Origin: JAFGPS01 sp964570855
GTDB lineage: Bacteria; Planctomycetota; Phycisphaerae; Sedimentisphaerales; Anaerobacaceae
NCBI GenBank assembly: GCA_964570855.1
Contig: CAZMZR010000004.1
Coordinates: 1-64,000 of the forward strand
Direction: 5' to 3'
Length of the DNA: 64,000 nucleotides
The notes beneath the pieces were generated by a model. It had not been told where the DNA came from. It searched no databases and was given only the letters and a program-made list of their open reading frames with translations. The translations under genes were made by a program, and so were the position numbers. How positions within the stretch are numbered: position 1 is the first letter of the stretch; each line of letters starts with the position of its first letter. Below, piece after piece: positions 34,059-43,210 of this stretch.

Positions 34059-35237
34059 TCAAATATTCAGGGGACGTCGTTTCTCCACGATGGAAACATC
34101 TTTGTCGCCACGGCCGGATAGATTTACAACCGCAATTGTCTCCGGACTCAGTTTGCCCTTTTGCTGCATCATATACGCCAGCGCATGTGCACTTTCAAGA
34201 GCCGGCAGAATGCCTTCGCTTCTGGTCAGAATCTCGAAAGCATCAAGCACCTCTTCATCCTCAGCGGCAACATATTCGGCCCTGCCGGTATCCTTTAACA
34301 AACAATGCTCCGGACCAACAGCGGCATAATCAAGCCCGGCACTTACTGACTCGGTGTCATAGACCTGGCCTTCTTTATCCTGGAGCAGATAGGCCCTGGC
34401 GCCATGCAGGATTCCAACTTTCCCGGTCACCAGTGTCGCAGCATGCCGACCGCTGCTCACGCTTTTGCCGCCGGCTTCGACTCCGATTAGCCTGACCTGC
34501 TTATCGTCGAAAAAACCGGAAAAAATACCTATCGCATTACTTCCGCCGCCAACGCAGGCGACAACCATGTCCGGCAGTCTGCCGATTTGTTCGATGCACT
34601 GCCGCCTTGCTTCTTTGCCGATGCAGGTTTGAAAATGCTTTACAATAGTAGGATATGGGTGAGGGCCGCAGGCCGAGCCAAAGAGATAAAACGTGTCGGT
34701 GACATGGGCGGTCCAGTAGCGGAGCGCATCATTGATGGCGTCCTTTAATGTCCCCGTGCCTCCTTCGACACCGATAACTTCCGCACCGCAAAGCTTCATC
34801 TTGTGCACATTGACACTTTGCCGCTCAATGTCCGTGATACCCATAAAAATTTTCGTTTCCATTCCGAACAAGGCCCCAATCATCGCCGTTGCCAGTCCAT
34901 GCTGGCCGGCACCCGTTTCGGCGATAAGTTTGGTTTTGCCCATATATTTAGCCAGAAGGCCTTGACCGAGTGTGTTATTTACCTTGTGCGCTCCGCCGTG
35001 CAAAAGGTCCTCGCGTTTTAGATATACCTTGAAACCGACATGCTCACTGAACCTTTGTGCAAAATAAAGAGGGCTCGGCCTGCCGGCATAATTACCGGAG
35101 AGCTGCTCAAGCTCCGCGACAAACTGCCGGTCCTGGTAATAACGATAAAAAGCTTCTTCCAATTCCTCCAGCGCCGGTATTAAAACTTCCGGGACATAGA
35201 ATCCACCGTAATCTCCGAATCTGCCTTTATATTTCAT
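34059..35237 (-). CDS. trpB: Tryptophan synthase beta chain
   Basis: 392 residues, PLP-dependent. The PLP Lys lies in GGAHKVNNTLGQ, the catalytic Glu in AETGAGQHG, and the phosphate loop in CVGGGSNAIG. It condenses indole with L-serine. N-terminal FGGFYVPEVL-type sequence appears as YGGFYVPEVLIPALEELE. AGGAAG precedes the ATG. The sequence is of the common TrpB1 kind that pairs with TrpA. Confidence 0.98.
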   Translation of the reverse strand: MKYKGRFGDYGGFYVPEVLIPALEELEEAFYRYYQDRQFVAELEQLSGNYAGRPSPLYFAQRFSEHVGFKVYLKREDLLHGGAHKVNNTLGQGLLAKYMGKTKLIAETGAGQHGLATAMIGALFGMETKIFMGITDIERQSVNVHKMKLCGAEVIGVEGGTGTLKDAINDALRYWTAHVTDTFYLFGSACGPHPYPTIVKHFQTCIGKEARRQCIEQIGRLPDMVVACVGGGSNAIGIFSGFFDDKQVRLIGVEAGGKSVSSGRHAATLVTGKVGILHGARAYLLQDKEGQVYDTESVSAGLDYAAVGPEHCLLKDTGRAEYVAAEDEEVLDAFEILTRSEGILPALESAHALAYMMQQKGKLSPETIAVVNLSGRGDKDVSIVEKRRPLNI

Positions 35238-35239
35238 AT

Positions 35240-35305
35240 CTTCCTCGTTTCCTGATACCTGATATTCGATACACGCCGAGAATCGAGAACCAGTTATCGG
35301 TTAAT
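35240..35305. repeat. Short-repeat-like spacer between trpF and trpB
   Basis: The gap contains reiterated TGATACCTGATATTCGATAC and GAGAATCGAGAAC-type units, resembling degenerate members of short-repeat families found elsewhere in the window. No gene is present. Confidence 0.3.
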
Positions 35306-35308
35306 TTT

Positions 35309-35932
35309 TCAACCTCTTAAATGTTGTATATTAGCAAAAAGTTTTTTCATTTTCGCATGGTCTTTTCTACCCGGCCGGTCCTCGATACCGCTACAAACAT
35401 CTATTCCATAAACTCCCAGCTCAACCGCCGCCGCCGCATTCTCAGGATGTATACCGCCGGCTAAAAAAACTCGTTTGTTCATATGCCCGACGATATTCCA
35501 GTCAAACGTCACTCCCGTGCCGCCGTATTTTTCAGGATCAAACGCATCCAGCAAAACGGCATCAGTAAAAAAACTGTCCGCTCTTTTGATATCATTCTGG
35601 TCCTTAACCCGTATCGCTTTCATCGTCTTGACGTTATGAGAGAGAAACGACCGGCAGAATTGTGGGTCTTCATCTCCATGTAACTGCACCCAATCCAACT
35701 GGCAAAGAGCCGTTGTCTCGTGGATATCTTCCAACGAAGCATTCACAAAAACTCCGACAATATCTATAAAACCGGGCAGTTTGCTAATAATATCAGCAGC
35801 TTTTTCCGGAGTCAGGTACCTGGGACTTTTATGATAAAAATTAAATCCCAGTAAATCCGCACCCATATCTATCGCTGCCATAGCGTCCTGGTGATTAGTA
35901 ATGCCACAAATTTTAACTTTTGTAACCAACAT
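35309..35932 (-). CDS. trpF: Phosphoribosylanthranilate isomerase
   Basis: 207 residues, a single TIM barrel. VKICGITNHQDAMAA carries the catalytic Cys, and VLLDAFDPEKYGGTGVTFDW carries the catalytic Asp and the phosphate-binding GGTG. FLAGGIHPENA and GIDVCSGIEDRPGRKDH complete the family pattern. It converts phosphoribosylanthranilate to CdRP. The next enzyme in the pathway, TrpC, is not encoded in this operon. Confidence 0.97.
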   Translation of the reverse strand: MLVTKVKICGITNHQDAMAAIDMGADLLGFNFYHKSPRYLTPEKAADIISKLPGFIDIVGVFVNASLEDIHETTALCQLDWVQLHGDEDPQFCRSFLSHNVKTMKAIRVKDQNDIKRADSFFTDAVLLDAFDPEKYGGTGVTFDWNIVGHMNKRVFLAGGIHPENAAAAVELGVYGIDVCSGIEDRPGRKDHAKMKKLFANIQHLRG

Positions 35933-35965
35933 GTTCGCATCTCGTATTTTCTATCAGTATAAATC

Positions 35966-36988
35966 TTAAGAGGCACGATTCGAAATTTGAATTAATTTCT
36001 CCAGAGAATCCATTGCTTTTCCATCGCTGATTGAAGATTCCGCCAACTCAATAGCCGGGGCAAAATCATCAGCCAAGCCACCAGCGATTATCGCAGCAGC
36101 CGCATTAAGAATAATAATATCTTTACCAACCCCGACCTCTTTGCCCGTAAGTATGTCCCTTATCATCTTAGCACTGCTTTTTGCATCAGTCACTTTTAAC
36201 CGGTCTATGTCAGCCGTCTCAAAGCCTAAATCCTTTGGATTAATTTCTCTATCGCTAATTTGACCATCTTTAAGCTCCATTATTTTAGTTATTCCGGTAG
36301 TGCTGATCTCATCCAATCCATTGTTATGTACTACCAATGCAAACCGAGCACCCAGCATCCTAAGGGCTTCCGCCATTATCATCAACAAATCTTCCTCAGC
36401 AACCCCAAGTACTAATGCCGGTACATCGGCAGGATTAGCCAAAGGGCCTAAAATATTGAAGACCGTCCTGAAGCCAAGGCTCTTGCGTATCGGCTGGACG
36501 TATTTCATTGCCGGATGGAACATTGGTGCAAACATAAATCCTATATGAGCCTGTTCTATACATTCGGCTACAACCTCGGGGCCCGGTGATATATTAACAC
36601 CCAATTCTTCAAGCACATCCGCCGAACCACATTTACTGGTTATCGCACGGTTGCCATGCTTTGCCACATGTATCCCCGCCCCGGCTGCGACTAACGCGGA
36701 TGCCGTTGAGACATTGAAGGTTTTAACGGCTGCGCCGCCCGTGCCCACAATATCCACTAAGTTTTCAATGTCAGTTTGGACCTTAACAGCGTGACGCCGC
36801 AGAGATTTGGCCAGTCCCGCTACTTCCGGTGCCGTTGGCCCTTTGACGCGCATCGCCGTCAGAAACGCTGTAATCTGAGCTTCGGGTATTTCGCCTTCGA
36901 AAATCACATCCAACAACATCGTCGCCTCTTCGAAACTTAAACTCTCACCTTGCAATAACGGCTTAATATATTCGATTATTGTTGCCAT
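35966..36988 (-). CDS. trpD: Anthranilate phosphoribosyltransferase
   Basis: 340 residues. It transfers phosphoribose from PRPP to anthranilate. Landmarks are DIVGTGGAAVKTFNVSTASA (PRPP loop), VAKHGNRAITSKCGSADVLEELG, and FMFAPMFHPAMKYVQPIRKSLGFRT with LGPLANPA. The canonical GTGGDG is GTGGAA here; the surrounding motif is otherwise intact. AAGGAG lies upstream of the ATG. Confidence 0.97.
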   Translation of the reverse strand: MATIIEYIKPLLQGESLSFEEATMLLDVIFEGEIPEAQITAFLTAMRVKGPTAPEVAGLAKSLRRHAVKVQTDIENLVDIVGTGGAAVKTFNVSTASALVAAGAGIHVAKHGNRAITSKCGSADVLEELGVNISPGPEVVAECIEQAHIGFMFAPMFHPAMKYVQPIRKSLGFRTVFNILGPLANPADVPALVLGVAEEDLLMIMAEALRMLGARFALVVHNNGLDEISTTGITKIMELKDGQISDREINPKDLGFETADIDRLKVTDAKSSAKMIRDILTGKEVGVGKDIIILNAAAAIIAGGLADDFAPAIELAESSISDGKAMDSLEKLIQISNRAS

Positions 36989-37035
36989 TCTCGGCTCCTT
37001 ATTCGTATCTTATATCTCGTTTATCACGCTACGTT

Positions 37036-37635
37036 TTAAGTTTTTTGTTTTTGTGCAATTTGCAAAATGTTTTCGATAATCTTTCCGCCAGCCGGTGTCA
37101 GGATACTTTCCGGGTGAAACTGAACCCCGAATACCGGAAGCTCTTTGTGGCGAACTCCCATAACAATACCCTCGTAGTCTGCGGTCTTCTCAAGGCAATC
37201 AGGCATTTCTACCGCTACCAGGCTATGGTAGCGTCCCGCCTGCAGGGGATTTTCTATCCCGGCGAAAATACCCTCGCCGTTATGTGTCACCCGTGAAGGT
37301 TTGCCGTGCATCGGCTTGGGGGCATGGCCGATTTTCCCGCCGAAATGCTGCACAATCACCTGGTGTCCCAGGCATACGCCTAATACAGGCAGCCTGTCTT
37401 TGAAGTAACCTACTGCTTCGAGCGAGACGCCCGCCGAATCCGGCGTACCGGGCCCCGGTGAAATTACAAGCAAATCCGGGTTAAACTCATCGGCTACGCG
37501 TTTGAGCTCTTCAAGCTCGGTATCGGCACGATAAACCCTGGCTTGGCAGTTGCGTTTGCAAAAATCATCGACCAGATTGTATGTGAAAGAATCGAAATTA
37601 TCGATAAATAATACTTTTCTATCTGCCTGTTCCAT
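37036..37635 (-). CDS. trpG: Anthranilate synthase glutamine amidotransferase component
   Basis: 199 residues from the ATG at 37635 (AGGAAG six bases upstream); twelve extra codons upstream are open but lie outside the family start. Class I glutaminase with FIDNFDSFTYNL, LVISPGPGTPDSAG, nucleophile LGVCLGHQ, and the His-Glu pair in FGVQFHPES. It supplies ammonia to TrpE, encoded just upstream. It may also serve PabB if folate synthesis shares it. Confidence 0.96.
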   Translation of the reverse strand: MEQADRKVLFIDNFDSFTYNLVDDFCKRNCQARVYRADTELEELKRVADEFNPDLLVISPGPGTPDSAGVSLEAVGYFKDRLPVLGVCLGHQVIVQHFGGKIGHAPKPMHGKPSRVTHNGEGIFAGIENPLQAGRYHSLVAVEMPDCLEKTADYEGIVMGVRHKELPVFGVQFHPESILTPAGGKIIENILQIAQKQKT

Positions 37636-37701
37636 TGGAATCTTCCTGTCTCTGTCTTTTTTACCCCTCACTTACATTCGGGGCTCTGTAATTTACATAT
37701 A

Positions 37702-39306
37702 TTATCCGCGAATCGCGCGCAGGCACGACCCGGCTTTATGTTCGGTTTCCTCGAATTCGGTTTTGGGGACGCTATCATGTACGATACCTGCCCCGACACG
37801 GATATAAGCTGTATGGTCTTTGACCTGCAGGCTCCTTATGGTAATGCAACTGTCGAACTGGCCATCGATCGTCAAATAGCAAACGGCCCCGCCGTAGTAG
37901 CCTCGCTTGGTCTTTTCCAATTGGCGTATAAGCTTCATTGCTTCTATCTTTGGAGCGCCGGTCAATGTGCCCATATTCATCGTGGCAAGATACGCGCTAA
38001 GCGCATCCAATCCATTTGCGAGCTTGCCCTTGACGTTGCTGACTAAATGCTGGACCGATTCGTATTTTTCGACCGTCAGAAGTTCAGTGACAACCCGGCT
38101 GCCCGGCTCGGCCACGCGGGCGATGTCATTCCTGGCCAGATCGACAAGCATCATGTGCTCGGCCAGCTCCTTGCGGTCGATCTTGAGCTCCGCTTCGTAT
38201 CTAAAATCCGTATCGGCATCAATCGCTCCGGCGAGCCGGCCTCTGGGTTTTGTCCCGGCTATGGGGCGAATTTCCACGCTGCGATTTTCCGTTCCGCTGA
38301 CCCGCAGATTCAGCTCCGGACTGGAACCCATCAGAATCGTAGTAGGAGTATTGAGATAAAACATGTACGGCGACGGATTCAATACACGCAGCCGTTTATA
38401 AATATCCAGCGGTTCATCGGGACACGGCTCGGTTATTGTCCGGCTCAAAACGACCTGAAAAATATCGCCGTCGATAATGTGCCGCTTGGCATTTTTAACC
38501 ATCGCTTCGTATTCGCTCTGGTTCGTGTCACTCGATGCGGCAGGTAAAGAGCCTTCATGTCTTCGCCCGCCGGGCGTATCGAACCTGGCGATATTATAAT
38601 AATAATCGAAACTATCCTGCGCCTCGGCAACCGCGGCTTCACGGTCTCCGTTCGTGACGATACAATTGACAATCACGTAACCCTGGCCGCTGGCATGGTC
38701 CATCAAAAAGATATTGTCTGCGAAATAAAGCTCGTAGTCGGGATTGCCTAACAGGTCATTTTCACTGGCAGGAAGCTTCTCGAACTGGTCGATAAAGTCG
38801 TAGCTCAAAGCACCGAGCAGTCCGCAGGTGACGCGGAACGGCTTGCTGGCCAACTTGAAGGCAAACGCCACTGCCCGCAAAACATCCATCTGGTTAATAC
38901 TTTTGAGCCGACTCTGCTCATCGACGGTTTTTTCTTCCTTCTTTATACGGCCGGTAATTGCTTCCGGGCCGAACTGAACCGATTCGCAAAAGCCGAATCT
39001 TTCCTGAGCTTTTTCAGCCAGATAGCCCAATATACGCCTGCCTGTCTTGCTCAAGGCCGCAATTGTAAAATCGAGGCCGGTGCCGGCAAGGTATAAAGCC
39101 GGCTTGGCTGTGCCGAAGCTGATTACTCCCGGAGCACCGGGGCCGGCCAGGTGTTCTTTGGACTCGAATAAACAGCAGTTTTTCGCCCGACCATAATCAC
39201 TGAGCTTGGCGAAAAAATCTACCGGCTCGGCAATTTTAATCTGCTTGACAATCGGGATTATCTGGCCGGGCTGGGCACCGTTTATTATTTGCCTGTAATG
39301 TTCCAT
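37702..39306 (-). CDS. trpE: Anthranilate synthase component I
   Basis: 534 residues. The N-terminal regulatory part contains CLFESKEH, matching the LLES element that binds feedback tryptophan. The chorismate-binding core contains IRPIAGTKPRGR, LVDLARNDIARV, YESVQHLVSNVKG, LTGAPKIEAM, GYYGGAVCYLT and VGAGIVHDSVPKTEFEE. It forms anthranilate with TrpG. GAGGTAGAG precedes the start. First structural gene after the trp leader and attenuator. Confidence 0.97.
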   Translation of the reverse strand: MEHYRQIINGAQPGQIIPIVKQIKIAEPVDFFAKLSDYGRAKNCCLFESKEHLAGPGAPGVISFGTAKPALYLAGTGLDFTIAALSKTGRRILGYLAEKAQERFGFCESVQFGPEAITGRIKKEEKTVDEQSRLKSINQMDVLRAVAFAFKLASKPFRVTCGLLGALSYDFIDQFEKLPASENDLLGNPDYELYFADNIFLMDHASGQGYVIVNCIVTNGDREAAVAEAQDSFDYYYNIARFDTPGGRRHEGSLPAASSDTNQSEYEAMVKNAKRHIIDGDIFQVVLSRTITEPCPDEPLDIYKRLRVLNPSPYMFYLNTPTTILMGSSPELNLRVSGTENRSVEIRPIAGTKPRGRLAGAIDADTDFRYEAELKIDRKELAEHMMLVDLARNDIARVAEPGSRVVTELLTVEKYESVQHLVSNVKGKLANGLDALSAYLATMNMGTLTGAPKIEAMKLIRQLEKTKRGYYGGAVCYLTIDGQFDSCITIRSLQVKDHTAYIRVGAGIVHDSVPKTEFEETEHKAGSCLRAIRG

Positions 39307-39358
39307 ATTCTCTACCTCGTAATGCGTCTTTTAGCCGTTAATCGCAAAAAATACAAAC

Positions 39359-39394
39359 AAAAAAAAACGCAGCCTGATTTTCCAACAGGCTGCG
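39359..39394 (-). terminator. trp attenuator terminator
   Basis: On the minus strand CGCAGCCTG and CAGGCTGCG form a perfect 9-bp stem with a 9-base loop, followed by nine T residues (39367-39359). It lies between the leader-peptide stop codon and trpE, where attenuation would end transcription when tryptophan is plentiful. A competing 6-bp pairing, CGCTTG (39473-39478) with CAAGCG (39433-39438), overlaps the leader coding region. I could not identify a convincing antiterminator arm by eye. Confidence 0.88.
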
Positions 39395-39449
39395 CTTCTA
39401 AAGTTTTAATAATTTTTTTTCAGCAAATTTACCGCTTGCCCATCGGAGT

Positions 39450-39503
39450 TTATCCTTTAGGCCACCACCAACCAAGCGTGTTTTTGCGGTTAATCTGCTC
39501 CAT
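39450..39503 (-). CDS. trpL: trp operon leader peptide with three consecutive Trp codons
   Basis: Seventeen codons read MEQINRKNTLGWWWPKG and a TAA stop. The three tandem TGG codons (39470-39462) are followed by a 9-bp intrinsic terminator 55 bases beyond the stop codon and then by trpE, the classic layout of ribosome-mediated attenuation. There is no Shine-Dalgarno sequence; the promoter -10 element ends only nine bases before the ATG, so the transcript probably begins at or within a few bases of the start codon. The peptide itself is expected to have no function beyond sensing charged tRNA-Trp. Confidence 0.88.
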   Translation of the reverse strand: MEQINRKNTLGWWWPKG

Positions 39504-39512
39504 GATTGTAAC

Positions 39513-39541
39513 ATTAAACCATCTTTATCTATTTTTGTCAA
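39513..39541 (-). promoter_or_regulatory. trp operon promoter
   Basis: On the minus strand a perfect TTGACA (39541-39536), 17-base spacer, and TTTAAT (39518-39513). The predicted start of transcription is about 39506-39504, directly in front of the leader-peptide ATG at 39503. This is the only good promoter seen upstream of trpE. Confidence 0.8.
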
Positions 39542-39667
39542 GAGAAATCACAAATTTTCACTAAAAATTATGTCCAAACTTATTAGCAATAACCCACTGA
39601 AGCCTTCCGAACTCGGTTAAGGGTATTTTTATAAGGTTCAATTTTACTATCAGGGATGAGATATCTT

Positions 39668-40627
39668 TCAGGTTTGTACTGCTTCGGCTCTCGAGCGGGC
39701 CAACTGGTCAACCGCAACCGCGGCGATAATAATTGCTCCGATAACTATTAACTGCACGTTGGTCGATATTCCAAGTAGCGTACAGCCGTTTCGTAAAAAG
39801 CTTATCAGTAATGTCCCTATTATCGTGCCGGTTATAGAACCCCTGCCGCCGGACAGACTCGCACCGCCGATAACCACCGAAGCGATAATATCCAGTTCGA
39901 GTGTGATGCCCGCCGTCGGCTGGGCCGAGACGGTCCGGCTGGTCGCTATCATCGACGCTATACCTACAAAAAGTCCCGTGAGAGAATAAATATAAATAAG
40001 ATTTCTATCCACATTGACGCCGGCGTGGAAAGCCGCTTCGCGGTTCGAGCCGATGGCATAGGTATAGCGCCCCAACCGGGTATATCGTAAGATAAAACCG
40101 GCAACAGCTACGAAAAAAATGAAAGCCAAAACCGAGACGGGGACACCAAGCACAACCCCGCTGCCGAGATATTTGTAGCTCGGCACGTTATAGGGCTGGC
40201 CGTTGTTCATCACATATGATATGCCGCGGAACGCGCTCATCGTGCCAAGTGAGACGATAAAAGGAGGCAGCTTGAGCTTCGTGATAAGAGCTCCGTTCAA
40301 AAAGCCGCAGACAAGACCCGCTAATATCCCAACAATGGTACCTAAAACAAGAGCGCCCCCCTGCGGGTCGGCACCTCCGACGGCGATCATTGCCACCGCC
40401 CCGGCCATTCCCGAAAGAGCCAGCATCGAACCGACGGAAAGGTCTATCCCGCCGGAGATAATTACATACGTCATGCCGAGAGCGATAATACCGTTGACGC
40501 TCGAACGGCGGAAAACATTCAGAAAATTATCCAGTGTCAGAAAGGTATCCGGCTCATAAGCAGCCAGAAAACAGATTATTAACATCAGGCTCCCGAAAGG
40601 AAGTAACTGTCTCACGAATTTATTCAT
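39668..40627 (-). CDS. Sugar ABC transporter permease (RbsC family)
   Basis: 319 residues with about nine or ten TM helices of the BPD_transp_2 type (GMTYVIISGGIDLSVGSMLALSGM, CGFLNGALITKLKLPPFIVSLGTM, VIGGASLSGGRGSITGTIIGTLLI). It forms the membrane channel for a pentose or hexose together with the ATPase encoded directly upstream (adjacent stop and start). Last gene of the four-gene transporter operon. Ribose, xylose, galactose or a related sugar are all possible. Confidence 0.93.
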   Translation of the reverse strand: MNKFVRQLLPFGSLMLIICFLAAYEPDTFLTLDNFLNVFRRSSVNGIIALGMTYVIISGGIDLSVGSMLALSGMAGAVAMIAVGGADPQGGALVLGTIVGILAGLVCGFLNGALITKLKLPPFIVSLGTMSAFRGISYVMNNGQPYNVPSYKYLGSGVVLGVPVSVLAFIFFVAVAGFILRYTRLGRYTYAIGSNREAAFHAGVNVDRNLIYIYSLTGLFVGIASMIATSRTVSAQPTAGITLELDIIASVVIGGASLSGGRGSITGTIIGTLLISFLRNGCTLLGISTNVQLIVIGAIIIAAVAVDQLARSRAEAVQT

Positions 40628-42157
40628 TTATTTGGTCTCCACCGCCGCCAGGTGCATTACTTCTTCCTGTGTCGTTTCGTCGGTCGTCAAATTGCCTGCA
40701 AGCCGTCCTCGACGCATTATCAGAATCCTGTCCGCAATTCCGAAAAGCTCGGGCAGCTCGGACGAAATAAACAATATTGCTTTGCCCTGCTCGGCGAGCC
40801 GGTTCAAAAGTGTATATACTTCTTTTTTCGCTCCCACATCGATACCGCGCGTCGGCTCATCGAAAATCATGAATTTGGAATTGGCCAGAAGCCATCTCGC
40901 AATGAGCACTTTTTGCTGGTTCCCGCCGGAGAGCGAATCGACCGGTGCCTGCGGGCCCAGCCATTTGATTGCAATACGTTCGGCAACCTCCGCCGCGATT
41001 CTACTTTCTCCGGCCGGATTGATAAAATTTTTCATTCCAATCTCCACGAGGTTCGGCAGCGTAATATTCCAGCTACACGGAAGCTGCAGACACAGGCCGG
41101 TTCGTTTGCGGTCCTCGGTGAGAAATGCAATGTTGCTGGATATCGCATCGGCGGGGGAATTAATCTTTAACTGCCTGCCTTCGAGGAAAATTTTGCCGGA
41201 TGTTTTCTTATCGACCCCGAATATCGCCTGGGCCACCTCCGTTCGACCGGCGCCGACAAGCCCGGCCATACCTACAATCTCGCCGGACTTGATTTCAAAG
41301 GATACGTCGTGAATATTTCCAGCCGATGAAAGATTCTCCACGCGGACGCAAACGTCACCAATTGTAACATTACGACCCGGAAAGAATTCGTTCAGCTCGC
41401 GCCCGACCATATAGCAAACGATTTGCGAAATATCGAGCTTTGTCACCAATTCGGAATGAACCACCCTGCCGTCGCGTAAAACGGTGACATCGTCGGCCAA
41501 ATCCACAATTTCTTCCAGTCGATGCGAAATATAAATTATGGAAATACCCTGCCCGCGTAACTCTTTTACGATTTTGAAAAGACGTTCCGCATCGCTTTCG
41601 GACAAAGAAGAGGTAGGCTCATCCATCACAATAATCGAGGCTTTACGCATCAAAGCCTTGAGCACTTCGACAATCTGGCAGTCCCCCGTCGATAAATTCT
41701 GCACCACGGCCGTCGGATTCACATCGAAGTTCAACCTTTTGGCCAGTTCCTCTGTATTTCCGATCATAGCTTTGTAGTCAATGGTGAACGGTAAACTGCC
41801 CGGCGGCTCATTGCCGAGAAAAATATTCTCAGCCACCGTCATATCCTCGGCCAGTTCAAGCTCCTGATATATCATAGAGACTCCGGCCGCCAGTGCCTGT
41901 TCGGGTTTATCAAAGGCGTAAGGTCTGTCGTTGATTTCAATCGAGCCTTTATCCGGTTTATAAACGCCGGAGAGAATTTTCATCAGCGTCGATTTGCCCG
42001 CCCCATTTTCCCCCACGAGCGCGTGTACTGTCCCGGCCCGAACAGTAAAACTAACATCAGAAAGTGCCTGAACCGGACCGAACCGTTTCGATACGTCCGT
42101 CATCTGCAAAGCAATATTGCTTTGGGGGGATTTGCCTTCGCGATTTATCTGTATCAT
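40628..42157 (-). CDS. Sugar ABC transporter ATPase with two ABC domains (RbsA/MglA family)
   Basis: 509 residues. Domain 1 has Walker A GENGAGKST, signature NLSTGDCQIVEV and Walker B IIVMDEPTSSLSE. Domain 2 has the degenerate GLVGAGRTEVAQ, intact signature SGGNQQKVLIARWLL and Walker B FMIFDEPTRGIDVGA, exactly the asymmetry known for RbsA/MglA. It energises import through the RbsC-type permease. Overlaps the binding-protein gene by four bases. Confidence 0.95.
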   Translation of the reverse strand: MIQINREGKSPQSNIALQMTDVSKRFGPVQALSDVSFTVRAGTVHALVGENGAGKSTLMKILSGVYKPDKGSIEINDRPYAFDKPEQALAAGVSMIYQELELAEDMTVAENIFLGNEPPGSLPFTIDYKAMIGNTEELAKRLNFDVNPTAVVQNLSTGDCQIVEVLKALMRKASIIVMDEPTSSLSESDAERLFKIVKELRGQGISIIYISHRLEEIVDLADDVTVLRDGRVVHSELVTKLDISQIVCYMVGRELNEFFPGRNVTIGDVCVRVENLSSAGNIHDVSFEIKSGEIVGMAGLVGAGRTEVAQAIFGVDKKTSGKIFLEGRQLKINSPADAISSNIAFLTEDRKRTGLCLQLPCSWNITLPNLVEIGMKNFINPAGESRIAAEVAERIAIKWLGPQAPVDSLSGGNQQKVLIARWLLANSKFMIFDEPTRGIDVGAKKEVYTLLNRLAEQGKAILFISSELPELFGIADRILIMRRGRLAGNLTTDETTQEEVMHLAAVETK

Positions 42158-43116
42158 TCCAAATTAAGTAAAGTTTTAATCTCCGGCTCTTCCAATCGCT
42201 TCAAAGTCACTAATTCGACGCCGGTATCCAAACGTTTGACGACCTCTTTGCCATCTAACTTAGCGACTACCGCTTTAACGCCTTCATAGCCCATTTTATA
42301 CGGATTTTGGACAACAAGTGAATCAATCGCCCCGGATTTGAGACCTTCGATGAGCAGCTCACCGGCATCGAAACCTACCATTTTCATTTTGCCGGAGCGT
42401 CCCTGACTTTGCATCGCCCGTAACGCCCCGACCGAAGTGGACTCATTGCAGGCATACAGGCCGTCAAGCTCGGCATTTTTCGTCAGCAAATCCTCGGTCG
42501 CCTGTAACGCCGTCTCAACCGTATCAAGGCCATACTTGGTATCCACGATTTTTATCTCAGGAAATTCTTTCTCGATGGTCTCTATAAAGCCGGCTTCGCG
42601 TTTCTCCGTCGAAGCCGAACCGGGCGCATACTTAATTACTACAATATTGCCCCGACCTGCGAGAATCTCTCCCATCCGCCTTGCCGCTATTACGCCCCCT
42701 TTGTAGTTGTCCGTCGCCACAAACGAGACAATTCTTTCGGTTTCTATTTCCGAATCGATAATCACGCATGGGATATTCTTTTCAAAAACTTTCTCCACCG
42801 AAGGAACCAGGGCCTTACGGTCGTTCGGCGCAAGAACGATACCGGAAATCTTTCGTACAATAAAGTCCTCGACGATTTGTATCTGTTTTTCGCGGTCACC
42901 CTCACGTTCCGGGCCGTTCCAGAAGATTTTCACTCCGGTCTCCTGAGCCGCTCTCTCGGCACCGGCGTGAATGGACTTCCAGAAAAGATGCGTAGTCCCC
43001 TTCGGGATAACGGCGATTCGGCGCTGCCCCTTGTCTGTTCCTTTCGTTACAAGACCGATTACAACGAAAAGAACCGCCAGAACGATAAGGATAATTACCG
43101 GTAAGATTTTTTTCAT
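42154..43116 (-). CDS. Sugar ABC transporter substrate-binding protein 1 (RbsB-like)
   Basis: 320 residues from the ATG at 43116 (AGGG eight bases upstream, parallel to the paralog's start). N-terminal hydrophobic segment about 5-23, then the periplasmic-binding-protein type I fold (RIAVIPKGTTHLFWKSIHAGAERAAQ, IQIVEDFIVRKISGIVLAPNDRKALVP, DGLYACNESTSVGAL, GFDAGELLIEGLKSGAIDSLVVQNPYKMGYEGV). There is no lipobox, and the hydrophobic segment lacks an obvious cleavage site, so it may stay as a membrane anchor. Closely related to the next upstream gene. The ligand is probably a pentose or hexose. Confidence 0.92.
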   Translation of the reverse strand: MKKILPVIILIVLAVLFVVIGLVTKGTDKGQRRIAVIPKGTTHLFWKSIHAGAERAAQETGVKIFWNGPEREGDREKQIQIVEDFIVRKISGIVLAPNDRKALVPSVEKVFEKNIPCVIIDSEIETERIVSFVATDNYKGGVIAARRMGEILAGRGNIVVIKYAPGSASTEKREAGFIETIEKEFPEIKIVDTKYGLDTVETALQATEDLLTKNAELDGLYACNESTSVGALRAMQSQGRSGKMKMVGFDAGELLIEGLKSGAIDSLVVQNPYKMGYEGVKAVVAKLDGKEVVKRLDTGVELVTLKRLEEPEIKTLLNLE

Positions 43117-43210
43117 AATATGCCCTGTTTTCAATTCAACTTTTCAAAACGGGTTCACACTCCATACGAATTCACCTGCTGTTAAGCGATCCGTGTTTGT
43201 CTCGATCTTA

